From Sarcina sp034439435 (GTDB taxonomy: Bacteria; Bacillota; Clostridia; Clostridiales; Clostridiaceae), in contig NZ_JAPCKJ010000003.1 of the NCBI RefSeq assembly GCF_034439435.1, forward strand, positions 372,001-436,000: a stretch of DNA of 64,000 bases. The letters run 5' to 3'. Below, one piece after another: positions 44,554 through 52,892 of the stretch. Within the stretch, counting starts at the first letter, position 1. Every line of letters begins with the position of its first letter. The notes beneath the pieces are model-generated. The model did no database searches. It had not been told where the DNA came from and worked only from the letters and a program-made list of their open reading frames with translations. The translations under genes and the position numbers were made by a program.

Positions 44554-45081
44554 TTACTTGAAAGTTTCAAAATGAACTCTTGTTTCTAATAAATTCTCAT
44601 CACTACTTACTCTTAAAGGTTGATCTGGATATCCAATTGATATTATTGAATCAATAGCATACTCAGTTGGTATATTTAAGATCCCCTTTATGTATTCCTC
44701 AGTTGAAGTATTTTCATCAAATTCTCTTTCTCTAACTTGAATCCAACAAGAGCCTAATCCTAAATCATGACTTTCAAGTTGAATTAAAGTAGCTGTTATG
44801 GCAGCATCCTCTATCCATACATCTGGTGTAATCTTTGTATTAGCCATTACAACAATAGCTAAATTTGCATTCTTTACAAAAATACTTTCATTCCTAGTTC
44901 TACATTTGGAAAGTTTTTCTAGAACTTCTTTATTCTTAATAACTAAAAGCTCACAAGGCTTTCTATTTTTAGATGAAGGTGCTAAAAGTCCAGCTTTTAA
45001 AATTGATTCTATTTTTTCCTTTTCTACTTCAATATTCTTATACTTTCTCACACTTCTTCTTGTTTTTAATAATTCAAGCAT
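44554..45081 (-). CDS. Nitroreductase-family flavoprotein
   Basis: 175 residues. The N-terminal RRSVRKYKN and APSSKNRKPCELLVI (FMN phosphate/ring contacts) and the C-terminal IDSIISIGYPDQP are typical of the NfsA/FRP nitroreductase fold, a dimeric FMN enzyme using NAD(P)H. The natural substrate is unknown. SD AGGGGG precedes ATG 45081. The RimJ/RimL-like acetyltransferase gene ends 38 nt upstream, so the two are likely co-transcribed. Confidence 0.85.
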   Translation of the reverse strand: MLELLKTRRSVRKYKNIEVEKEKIESILKAGLLAPSSKNRKPCELLVIKNKEVLEKLSKCRTRNESIFVKNANLAIVVMANTKITPDVWIEDAAITATLIQLESHDLGLGSCWIQVREREFDENTSTEEYIKGILNIPTEYAIDSIISIGYPDQPLRVSSDENLLETRVHFETFK

Positions 45082-45119
45082 ACTTGTTCCCCCTAAAAAT
45101 TCTCTATTCCTATATTTTA

Positions 45120-45671
45120 TTAATTAACTTTACCCTTTAAATATTCTTCTTTAGATAAATTGTAATAAAGAGCTTTAACTTTTCTTTGATCTAAAAGCTC
45201 TAAAACTTTTTCTTTAGTGAATTTATACTTAAATCCACTCTTTTCACAAACTCTTTTTGAATTTAAATTTTCTTCATAATGACAGCACCAAATCAAATCT
45301 AAGTTTAATTTATTAAATCCATAATCCATTAATACCCCAACTGCCTCTGGCATTATTCCTTGACCCCAATATTTAGGATTTAAAACATATCCAACTTCTC
45401 TTTGGTTTAATTCATCTAGTCTCTCATCTGGTTTTCTATGATGAAGCCCTATACTACCTATGACCTTATTTTCATTTTTTAATTCAATAGCATATACTTC
45501 TTCGCTTTTAATAAAGTGTTCTAATATTACTTTACTATCTTCTATGCTCTTATGAACTGGCCATCCTGCTCTTGGACCAACAAGTTCACTACTTGCATAC
45601 TCATACAAATCCTTTAAATCATTTTCTTTCCACGGTCTTAAAACAAACCGGCTACTTTCTAATAAATTCAT
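45120..45671 (-). CDS. RimJ/RimL-type GNAT acetyltransferase
   Basis: 183 residues beginning SSRFVLRPWKENDLKDLYEY, the beta1-alpha1 pattern of RimJ/RimL-like enzymes, with a YVLNPKYWGQGIMPEAVGVL acetyl-CoA loop near 92-111 and SKRVCEKSGFKY near 143. Members acetylate protein N-termini or antibiotics. SD AAAGGGGGG precedes ATG 45671. Probably in one transcript with the nitroreductase. Confidence 0.85.
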   Translation of the reverse strand: MNLLESSRFVLRPWKENDLKDLYEYASSELVGPRAGWPVHKSIEDSKVILEHFIKSEEVYAIELKNENKVIGSIGLHHRKPDERLDELNQREVGYVLNPKYWGQGIMPEAVGVLMDYGFNKLNLDLIWCCHYEENLNSKRVCEKSGFKYKFTKEKVLELLDQRKVKALYYNLSKEEYLKGKVN

Positions 45672-45976
45672 AAAATATCCCCCCTTTTATGATAAAACTT
45701 ATTATACACCTTTTCTCTTTCTTGTAAACTTTATGAAACTAATAATTTTATGCTACAACTTAAATATACATGCTAAATTCATTAACACACCTTATGAACG
45801 ATAATAATTTATTTATTTAAAGCTATTCTGATAAAAATCTTTATAATCTTTAACTATATAATTTATGGCCATAATACCTTTAATTTCATAGGAAATTAAA
45901 GAAAAAAGTATCAATAATAAACTTTGACTATAGAAAAAAATTGTTGTAAACTTATAAATAAAATCTAAGGATAAGG
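45672..45976. other. Divergent intergenic region with a hairpin
   Basis: About 305 bases between divergent genes. CTTTAATTTC-ATAG-GAAATTAAAG (45878-45901) is a perfect 10-bp hairpin about 75 nt before the membrane-protein gene. It lacks a T-run and could be an operator or an mRNA leader element. Nothing else was recognised. Confidence 0.45.
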
Positions 45977-46450
45977 GTGGTTCTATTGGCACTTATTATT
46001 TTGGGAATATATATTTTGGTAAATATAATTCTACTTCATAGAACAAAAAAAATTAGAAAAGGTAAAAAGGCTGTTACCATAAGAATAATGAGCCTTGTTT
46101 CTATAATAATGTTTTTATTATCACTACTAATACTTTTATTTGGCGCCATGTCTTATTTACATGATAAGAACCTAATAAATATAGTAGTGCCAGCAATTTA
46201 TTGCCTTATTTTAATTTTTATATCTTATAAATTCATATGTTTTTACATAATAGATGACGCTATAATCTATGGATATAATTACTACATGTTTAAGGATATA
46301 CAGAAGATAGAGATTAGAAAAGCAAAAAACAAATTTATTGTAACAATATACATAACAGGAGCCACTACATTATATTTTAAATTAGACTATTTAAAAAAGA
46401 AGACGCTTTTAAATGCTCTTCATGGTAAGGTCCTATGTATAAATTTATAA
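45977..46450 (+). CDS. Small membrane protein of unknown function
   Basis: 157 residues. Three hydrophobic segments (about 2-20, 35-58 and 65-92) are followed by a cytoplasmic C-terminal domain with a beta-rich, basic pattern (KIEIRKAKNKFIVTIYITG). The GTG start at 45977 is 6 nt from AAGG; a TTG 9 nt further on is equally spaced from AAGGG, so the start is uncertain. No family was recognised. Its terminator is shared with the convergent PLC-like gene. Confidence 0.6.
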   Translation: MVLLALIILGIYILVNIILLHRTKKIRKGKKAVTIRIMSLVSIIMFLLSLLILLFGAMSYLHDKNLINIVVPAIYCLILIFISYKFICFYIIDDAIIYGYNYYMFKDIQKIEIRKAKNKFIVTIYITGATTLYFKLDYLKKKTLLNALHGKVLCINL

Positions 46451-46452
46451 AT

Positions 46453-46499
46453 AAAGCCTATATAAACATACTGAAATTTAATATGTTTATATAGACTTT
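46453..46499. terminator. Bidirectional terminator
   Basis: AAAGCCTATATAAACATA / TATGTTTATATAGACTTT with one mismatch, between convergent genes. Confidence 0.75.
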
Positions 46500-46505
46500 T
46501 TATTT

Positions 46506-47531
46506 CTAACTTACTCCTAAACTTACATTATAAAATTTTAATCTAGGTTCAACAAATTTTTCTTCTCTAAAGTTGTAATTGCAGAAATAATATAAAAATC
46601 TTGCTAATTGAATTTCTGCCATATTAAGTGTCTTAATGGCAGCTAAAGCCTGCTCTCTTGTATCATCCTTAAAAGCATCATAAATTAATTCTTTTGCATA
46701 TTCTGAACTTTCATTACCTAAATATCTACAATAGTCATCAAAACTAAGGTTACTATTCTTATAATATATATCTAAAACTCTCTGTTTATCATCTTCCTTA
46801 AATACTTTATCTCCTTCATCCTTTAATATATATGAAAATATTTCGCCATGAGTAGGTACCCCTTTTAAAAGTATATTCTCATCCTTATCTTTATTTTCAT
46901 CTAAAAGAAGAGTTATATCTTTATCACCCTTTATCCAATCTTGAGCAAGATTTTCAAATCTACGATGATTAGAAAAATTTCCTTTTCCTATTTTATTTAT
47001 ATCAAATTTTTTTAATATGCTCATTATCTTATCATTTGGCCTCGCAATATGATGTGTTACATGATGAGGTTCACTCATATCAGCTAAGTAATGACAAGCA
47101 AAACTTAAATACTTCATGCACTTTCTTCTCTTCCCCATATCTCTATATTTTAGAGCTTTTCTACCAAAGAATATAAACTTACACATTGCAGTTTTTCCTT
47201 TGCCAATTCTTCCGAAATAATTATCCTTATGCTCTCCATGATAGAAATGGAAGGAGAATAAAGTTAGTGCTGATCTAATCATTATATCTGGTTTTCTAGA
47301 ATATGATGGTCTAATCCAACCAAAGCTTTTACTAACATTGTAATTTAACTCAAGTATATCCATACACCATTTAAGCACCTTAGAAAAGCTCTTATTATCA
47401 AGATATAAATTATTATCACTAAGTACCATTCTATTAGCCTGTTCTAATAACATATCATGGGTGTTAGATTTTTTTAAAGATTTTTTCATAACCTTAGGCA
47501 TTTTCTTTACTATCTTTTTCATGTTATCCAT
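46506..47531 (-). CDS. Zinc-dependent phospholipase C-like protein lacking a signal peptide
   Basis: 341 residues. Blocks match the catalytic domain of clostridial alpha-toxin: THDMLLEQA (alpha-toxin THAMIVTQG, His11), SFHFYHGEHKDNYFGR (HFWDPDTDNNF), ACHYLADMSEPHHVTHH (HYFGDIDTPYHPANV) and NHRRFENLAQ (GHVKFETFAEE). Most zinc-binding His/Asp/Glu positions are thus kept. It has no export signal; instead 27 basic residues precede THDM, so the mature N-terminal Trp that ligates zinc in secreted enzymes cannot form. The C2-like membrane-binding domain is also missing. It may be an intracellular relative. SD GGAGG precedes ATG 47531. Confidence 0.8.
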   Translation of the reverse strand: MDNMKKIVKKMPKVMKKSLKKSNTHDMLLEQANRMVLSDNNLYLDNKSFSKVLKWCMDILELNYNVSKSFGWIRPSYSRKPDIMIRSALTLFSFHFYHGEHKDNYFGRIGKGKTAMCKFIFFGRKALKYRDMGKRRKCMKYLSFACHYLADMSEPHHVTHHIARPNDKIMSILKKFDINKIGKGNFSNHRRFENLAQDWIKGDKDITLLLDENKDKDENILLKGVPTHGEIFSYILKDEGDKVFKEDDKQRVLDIYYKNSNLSFDDYCRYLGNESSEYAKELIYDAFKDDTREQALAAIKTLNMAEIQLARFLYYFCNYNFREEKFVEPRLKFYNVSLGVS

Positions 47532-47595
47532 GATTGTCGCCTCCCACCTTAATACAATTATATCACCAGCAACAAAAAATATTTAACGTTAAAAA

Positions 47596-47630
47596 AGGTA
47601 GTAAAAGTCAAATTTAGACCTCTACTACCT
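47596..47630 (-). terminator. Terminator of the Lrp/aminotransferase operon
   Basis: AGGTAGTA ... TACTACCT stem with inner GGTC/GACT pairing, followed by a six-T run on the minus strand. Confidence 0.75.
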
Positions 47631-47645
47631 ATTAAAGAGAATTAT

Positions 47646-48824
47646 CTACTTCCCTTGTACATTATTTCTTTCAACAAATCTTCTTATTCTCTTTACAGCC
47701 TCCATAATATCTTCCATTGAAGCTGCATAACAGGCTCTTATAAATCCTTCCCCACAATCTCCAAAAGCATTCCCTGGAACAGCTAATACCTTCTCTTCAA
47801 GAAGAAGTTTTTCACAGAACTCATCTGAACTCATTCCAGTTGATTTAATACATGGGAATACATATAAGGCACCTAATGGTTCAAAGCAATCTAATCCCAT
47901 GCTTCTAAACCCTTCAACTAACACTCTTCTTCTTCTATTGTACTCTCTTGCCATTTCAGCTACACTCTCATCACCATTTTTAAGAGCCTCAATAGCAGCA
48001 TACTGTGCTGTTGTTGGCGAACACATTATTGCATATTGATGTATCTTTTTCATAGCGTCAATTAAAATTTTATGAGCACAAACATATCCAAGTCTCCATC
48101 CAGTCATAGCATAAGCTTTAGAAAACCCATTTATAACAATAGTTTTTTCTTTTACTTCTGGGAAACTAGCTATAGAAACATGATCTTCATCATATGATAA
48201 TTCTGCATATATTTCGTCTGAAATAATTATTACATCTTTATCTTTTAAAACCTCAACAATTCCTGCAAGCTCTTCTTTATTCATTATTGCCCCAGTTGGA
48301 TTATTAGGGAAAGGAATTATTACAACCTTTGTCTTTTCAGTTATAGCTTCCTCTAGAAGTTCTGGTGTTAATTTAAAATCATCCTCTGCTCTTAAATCTA
48401 TTGTTTTAGCAGTGGCTCCTGTGAATGCTGTACATCCCTTATAAGCTACAAAGCTTGGCTCAGGTATTATAACTTCATCCCCAGGGCCAACTAAAGCTCT
48501 AAGGGCTAAGTCTATTCCTTCACTTCCCCCAACAGTAACAAGTATTTCATCCTTTGGATTATATCTAAGAGAAAATCTTCTATTTAAATACTTTGCTATT
48601 TCCTCTCTTAATTCTATAAATCCTGCATTTGATGAATAGTGAGTATGCCCTTGTTCTAGAGAATATATTCCTGCCTCTCTAACATTCCAAGGTGTTACAA
48701 AATCAGGTTCCCCAACACCTAAAGAAATAACATCCTCCATTTCGTTTATTAAATCAAAATATTTTCTAATACCTGAAGGTGGCATATTTTTCACATTGTC
48801 TAATATCATATTCTCTAGCATCAT
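47646..48824 (-). CDS. PLP-dependent class I/II aminotransferase
   Basis: 392 residues, fold type I. Features are the SLGVGEPDFVTP N-terminus, YSSNAGFIELREEIA, the NNPTGA motif near 175, ISDEIYAELSYD, and the PLP lysine in NGFSKAYAMTGWRLGY (about 235). It resembles PatA/AspC-like enzymes acting on aromatic or aliphatic amino acids; the substrate is unsettled. Its ATG overlaps the Lrp-type gene's stop (ATGA), implying translational coupling. The whole operon is under a T-box leader, so uncharged tRNA should raise expression. Confidence 0.88.
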   Translation of the reverse strand: MMLENMILDNVKNMPPSGIRKYFDLINEMEDVISLGVGEPDFVTPWNVREAGIYSLEQGHTHYSSNAGFIELREEIAKYLNRRFSLRYNPKDEILVTVGGSEGIDLALRALVGPGDEVIIPEPSFVAYKGCTAFTGATAKTIDLRAEDDFKLTPELLEEAITEKTKVVIIPFPNNPTGAIMNKEELAGIVEVLKDKDVIIISDEIYAELSYDEDHVSIASFPEVKEKTIVINGFSKAYAMTGWRLGYVCAHKILIDAMKKIHQYAIMCSPTTAQYAAIEALKNGDESVAEMAREYNRRRRVLVEGFRSMGLDCFEPLGALYVFPCIKSTGMSSDEFCEKLLLEEKVLAVPGNAFGDCGEGFIRACYAASMEDIMEAVKRIRRFVERNNVQGK

Positions 48825-49303
48825 ATAAATAACATCTCCCTATCATCTGTTTTCTTTTCTCTAAATATTGTTCCATGATCTTTATACTTTTTAAGTACAA
48901 AGTGAGTTGCTGTTCCTGTTACGCATTCCTGAATTGCAAGTTTATCTGAAACAAACATTGCAACTTCTTTCATTGTTTTTCCCTCTACGATAACAGTTAA
49001 ATCAAATCCACCTGAAGACATTAAATAACAAGCTTTAACCTGTGGAAATTGGTATATTCTTTCCGCAACCTTATCAAAGCCAACACCTCTTTGAGGAGTT
49101 ATCTGTACTTCTATTAATGCTGTAACTGTCTCTCTTCCTGTATTCTCCCAATTTATAAGTGTAGTATATCCTGCAATTATACTTCTTTCTTCATAGTCTC
49201 TTATAGCATCTCTAACCTCTTCAACTGTCTTTCCTGTCATAACAGCTATTTCTTGGTCTGTATATCTACTATTTTTCTCTAAAACTTCTAAAATTTCTTC
49301 CAT
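48821..49303 (-). CDS. Lrp/AsnC-family regulator
   Basis: 160 residues from ATG 49303, which has the better spacing (9 nt) to SD GGGGG; ATG 49309 is too close. The N-terminal helix-turn-helix is YTDQEIAVMTGKTVEEVRDA (about 12-31), and the C-terminal RAM ligand domain is about 65-150 (VTALIEVQITPQRG, CYLMSSGGFDLTVIVEG). It overlaps the aminotransferase gene and shares its T-box-controlled transcript. It may sense an amino acid that the enzyme makes or uses. Confidence 0.88.
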   Translation of the reverse strand: MEEILEVLEKNSRYTDQEIAVMTGKTVEEVRDAIRDYEERSIIAGYTTLINWENTGRETVTALIEVQITPQRGVGFDKVAERIYQFPQVKACYLMSSGGFDLTVIVEGKTMKEVAMFVSDKLAIQECVTGTATHFVLKKYKDHGTIFREKKTDDREMLFI

Positions 49304-49452
49304 GACCATTGGCCCCCTTTGTTATTTATCTTTATTTAAACTATTTAATATATTTAGCATTTTTAACTACTATCAAAATTAATATAACTTAATAGTTATT
49401 TTTTATTTACTATATATTTTCAGCTTAATATATATTTTTTAAATAAATAAAA

Positions 49453-49827
49453 AAGTTCCCTCATCCCTAAAAAGGGACGAAGGAACTACTTCGCGGTACC
49501 ACCCTAATAAGTAAAATTACTTTTACTCACCTCAGTTAGAAATCTTTAATAGTATGGTCAAAACTAAATAAATTTATGTTCCAATTATTAATAAATTTCT
49601 ATCCTCTTTAACGGGAGGAACTCGTCTTAATCTAATTAAAAGTTTTAACTCATCCTAAAACTTAAGATAAGTTCACTAAACCTTCTACTTCAACTTTTAG
49701 TTCTCAATAAGAAACTCCAAGACTGCTTCAACTAAGCTTTCTTACTAAATTCACACCAAACTTTAGCTCTCTGAAAAGTACACTTAATTTACTCTTTCTT
49801 TTCACTGCTTCTAATCATTTTTCATTT
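49453..49827 (-). ncRNA. T-box leader of Lrp/aminotransferase operon
   Basis: On the minus strand the leader carries the stem I marks AGTA...AGAGAGCTAAA-GTTTGGTGTGAA-TTTAG and GAAGCAGTCTTGGAG, the T-box sequence GGGTGGTACCGCG (49491-49503), and the terminator AGTTCCTTCGTCCC / GGGATGAGGGAACT with T-run (49454-49487). T-box RNAs bind a specific uncharged tRNA to prevent termination. From the loop-E pairing (AGTA opposite GAA) the specifier codon lies in GCAGTC. CAG fits the usual offset, but GCA and GTC cannot be excluded. Confidence 0.9.
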
Positions 49828-49862
49828 TTCTATATTATATACATAAAATTTATTAAATTCAA
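49827..49862 (-). promoter_or_regulatory. Promoter of the T-box leader
   Basis: -35 TTGAAT (49862-49857), 17-bp spacer, -10 TATAAT (49839-49834). Transcription should start near 49827. Confidence 0.7.
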
Positions 49863-49900
49863 TATTTTTTTCAATATTTTTTTATAATCTCACATATATA

Positions 49901-51112
49901 TTATTCTTTTCCTCTTAAAATTTTTATTAATGAAGCCTTTTTGCCATAATGTAAAGTTCCTTTTTTATATAACTTACTACTAAAGAATCCAACTAAAATT
50001 ATGAATCCAACATTAATAATAGTAGTTATTAAAACTTCCATAAAGGTAACTTTTGATAAAACTATTCTCTCAAACATTATTAAAGGTGACGCAAATGGAA
50101 TATAACTAAATACCTTTGCTAATGTTGATTCAATATTAAACATACAATTCATTGCAAGTAGGAAAACCCCAACAAATATTAAAGTTATAGCTCCCATAGA
50201 AGAGTTTACATCCTGAGCGCTTGTAGCAAGTGAAGCTACTGCAGCATATAGCATTGAGAATGTTAAATATCCTAAAAGGAAATATGCTATGAATGCAAAT
50301 ATTATACTAGCATTTAAATTTAATGAACTTAAAACATCTAAGCTTACCCCTGACGTTTTAAGCATTATGAGACCAAAACCTAAAAACACAGCTATTTGGG
50401 TTAATCCTACGGCACATACCCCTAAAACTTTTCCAAAGAAAAGCTCCATAGGTTTAGCCATTGTTATTAATGTTTCCATTATTCTATTACTCTTTTCTTC
50501 TATAACTGAGTTAGCAACCATAGAACCAAAAGTAAGAGTTATTATATATATTCCAAATACAAGTGCATAAACCAATACCATTCTCTCTTGAGAAGCATTT
50601 CCTGTCTGAACAACATCTAATTGAGCTGGTGTCATTATATTAGCATATTCATCTGGAGTTAAATTGAATTTCTTTATTGAGAACATAAACTTAGTATCGT
50701 TTAAAATTGTATTAACCTTCTTCGTTAAAGAATCACTAGGTAATTCATTTACATACAGTTTCCCTGTGACTTCTTGTCCTGTTGAAATTTCAAGTAAAGC
50801 CTTATAATCTGACTTTCCATTTTCAATCTCGTTCTTAACTTTATCTACTTCTCCACTATTACTAGTTAAAGTAATTTCAAAGTTATCATCATTCAACCTA
50901 TCTAAAGTATCTTTATTTAAGAAACTGTTATCTGCTTCTGTACTTACCATTATTAAATCTTTGGATCCCTCACCTTTAAATAAACCTACTATCTTATCCA
51001 TGTTAAAAAATCCAAGCATTAATATTAAAGTAATTATTGTTGATATTATAAGTCCTTTATTCTTAATGGTCTCTTTATAGGTAAAACTAAAAATGCTCCA
51101 AAACTTTTTCAT
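49901..51112 (-). CDS. ABC-2 type exporter permease (NatB-like)
   Basis: 403 residues from ATG 51112 (SD AGGTGA). One N-terminal helix, a long extracytoplasmic domain (about 45-175) and five more helices follow the ABC-2 NatB layout; the conserved stretch is SNRIMETLITMAKPMELFFGK (about 211-231). It forms an exporter with the ATPase encoded one base upstream. NatAB exports Na+; peptide or drug export is equally possible. Stop TAA of the ATPase and this ATG are one base apart, so translation is probably coupled. Confidence 0.85.
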   Translation of the reverse strand: MKKFWSIFSFTYKETIKNKGLIISTIITLILMLGFFNMDKIVGLFKGEGSKDLIMVSTEADNSFLNKDTLDRLNDDNFEITLTSNSGEVDKVKNEIENGKSDYKALLEISTGQEVTGKLYVNELPSDSLTKKVNTILNDTKFMFSIKKFNLTPDEYANIMTPAQLDVVQTGNASQERMVLVYALVFGIYIITLTFGSMVANSVIEEKSNRIMETLITMAKPMELFFGKVLGVCAVGLTQIAVFLGFGLIMLKTSGVSLDVLSSLNLNASIIFAFIAYFLLGYLTFSMLYAAVASLATSAQDVNSSMGAITLIFVGVFLLAMNCMFNIESTLAKVFSYIPFASPLIMFERIVLSKVTFMEVLITTIINVGFIILVGFFSSKLYKKGTLHYGKKASLIKILRGKE

Positions 51113-51113
51113 A

Positions 51114-52004
51114 TTAATCACCTAACCTTTCTATGAAAATATCATTTAAAGATGGTCTTTCAAAATAAAAACCTCTTATATCTAAATTTGTGTTAGTGAT
51201 TTTTCTTAAAAGTTCTTTTCCTTTTTCTAAATCTTTAAGATTTATTCTATAACTTCCTTTTTTGAACTCTAAAGAATCAAACCCTAATTCTTTTAAGAAG
51301 TCTTGAAGTTCTTTTTCTCCTTCTACTACAAGTCCTTTAATTCCATACTCTTCTTTTATCTTATTAAGATTTCCTTGAAGTATTGTTTCACCTTTTTTAA
51401 GCATTATAATGTCGTCACAAAAGGCTTCAACATCGGCCATTCTATGGCTACTAAAAATTAAAGTTTTTCCTTTAGCTAGTAATTCTCTTATTACAGTTTT
51501 AAATAACTCTACATTTACAGGGTCTAATCCACTAAATGGCTCATCTAAGATTATTACCTCAGGATCATGCATTACTGCAACTATTAATTGTATCTTCTGT
51601 TTATTTCCTTTTGATAATGTTTCAACTTTTTTATTTAAGTAATCACTGATTTCAAATTTTTCAAGCCAATACTCTATGCTTTTTAAAGCATCCTTTTTCT
51701 TCATTCCATAAAGTGAAGCAAAATACATAAGTTGACTTTTTACTGTGTACTTAAGATAAAGACCTCTCTCCTCCGGTAAATAGCCAAAAGCATTTTCATC
51801 AAAACTTAATTTTTTGTTATCAACCAAAACTTTTCCAGTATCACTTGGAAGTATGCCAAGTAATATCCTTATTGCAGTAGTCTTTCCTGCTCCATTTCTT
51901 CCCAATAAACCTAAAGCCTTTCCTTTTTCAATTACAAAACTTAAATCTTTTAAGGCTTGTACTTCACCAAAGGTTTTGCTTATATTTTGAGCCTCAATTC
52001 TCAC
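51114..52004 (-). CDS. ABC transporter ATP-binding protein (NatA-like)
   Basis: 296 residues starting at GTG 52004 (SD AAGGGGG). Walker A GRNGAGKTT (about 35-43), signature LSKGNKQKI (about 130), Walker B VIILDEPFSG (about 151) and the H-loop FSSHRM are all intact. A C-terminal extension of about 80 residues is typical of DrrA/NatA-type exporters. It energises the permease downstream. Confidence 0.9.
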   Translation of the reverse strand: MRIEAQNISKTFGEVQALKDLSFVIEKGKALGLLGRNGAGKTTAIRILLGILPSDTGKVLVDNKKLSFDENAFGYLPEERGLYLKYTVKSQLMYFASLYGMKKKDALKSIEYWLEKFEISDYLNKKVETLSKGNKQKIQLIVAVMHDPEVIILDEPFSGLDPVNVELFKTVIRELLAKGKTLIFSSHRMADVEAFCDDIIMLKKGETILQGNLNKIKEEYGIKGLVVEGEKELQDFLKELGFDSLEFKKGSYRINLKDLEKGKELLRKITNTNLDIRGFYFERPSLNDIFIERLGD

Positions 52005-52109
52005 TTGAAGTCCCCCTTTTTGTTAAAATAATCTGTTAAAATTTAGTATCACTTAAGATATTACCATTTTTTCTCTTATTTTGAAATATAATTACACCTT
52101 AATTTTTAC

Positions 52110-52329
52110 TTAAAAACTAAAATCAGTAAAAGTGCTACTGAACTTATTAATAAACTTAATATTAATACTGTTAAAGTTTTTATTTCTAATCTATCAGAAA
52201 TACCCTGATAAGTTAAAAGTAAAATTTATAATAGGTAATTTAGTATTAATAAAAAATTGTGGTCATTTTATTCATACTGATTTCCCTGATGAATACTTGA
52301 AAAATATTATAGAATTCATAAAAAAATAA
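52110..52329 (+). pseudogene. C-terminal remnant of an alpha/beta hydrolase
   Basis: Two frames together read ...SATELINKLNINTVKVFISN-LSEIP, then after a frameshift KLKVKFIIGNLVLIKNCGHF-IHTDFPDEYLKNIIEFIKK and stop. The end NCGHFIHTDFPDEYLKNIIEFI is a typical alpha/beta-hydrolase C-terminus, with the catalytic His in GHFIH. The nucleophile region is absent. It is a decayed fragment between the ABC operon and the thioredoxin-like gene. Confidence 0.55.
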
Positions 52330-52347
52330 AAGGTCTTAATTGACCTT

Positions 52348-52830
52348 TTATTTGATAATATTAAAAATTTCTTCTTCTATTTCTTTATCGTACTTATTAC
52401 TTCTCAAATCATTTACTAAATTCTCTTTTTCCTCTGGATTATGGTTTATTTTTTTATCTACAACCCTAGGAAATTCTATGTAACTTTTTACTATTTGCCC
52501 ATTTTCTATTTTTAAAATTGAAGGCACTCTTCTAGCACCTGATAATTCTTCTAAAAGCTCTTCATTTCCTTCTCTATCCCAGAACTTTATGTTTATATTC
52601 TTATTGTTCTCACTTAATTTAATTAAAAATGGAATTGCTGAGGCAGCATCTTTACATCTAGTTATTGAAAATACAGCTATATCAACTTTATCCTTAATGC
52701 TATCTATCTCTTTTATTTTCTCTTTGCAAACTGCAACTCTATTAAAAAATTCTTTAATCATTTCTCTTTCTTCGTCTGTAGCAGTTCTTAAATATTCTTC
52801 ATAAGTTAATCCACTTTTCATATCTAACAT
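52348..52830 (-). CDS. Thioredoxin-fold protein lacking the CxxC motif
   Basis: 160 residues. The region VDIAVFSITRCKDAASAIPF (about 49-68) is the beta-strand and active-site helix of a thioredoxin-like fold, but the site is CKDA with a single Cys. The cis-Pro region RRVPSILKIENGQIV (about 99-113) is present. It is therefore unlikely to be a classic disulfide oxidoreductase; bacilliredoxin-like or chaperone roles are possible. SD AGGTGAAA precedes ATG 52830. Monocistronic. Confidence 0.7.
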   Translation of the reverse strand: MLDMKSGLTYEEYLRTATDEEREMIKEFFNRVAVCKEKIKEIDSIKDKVDIAVFSITRCKDAASAIPFLIKLSENNKNINIKFWDREGNEELLEELSGARRVPSILKIENGQIVKSYIEFPRVVDKKINHNPEEKENLVNDLRSNKYDKEIEEEIFNIIK

Positions 52831-52892
52831 GATTTCACCTCATATATATTTTGTCTTATTCTTTATATTAATATATTAAAAATAATTTAATA

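Noticed and set aside
45878..45901. Hairpin as a terminator
   Set aside because: No T-run on either strand and no gene ending beside it.
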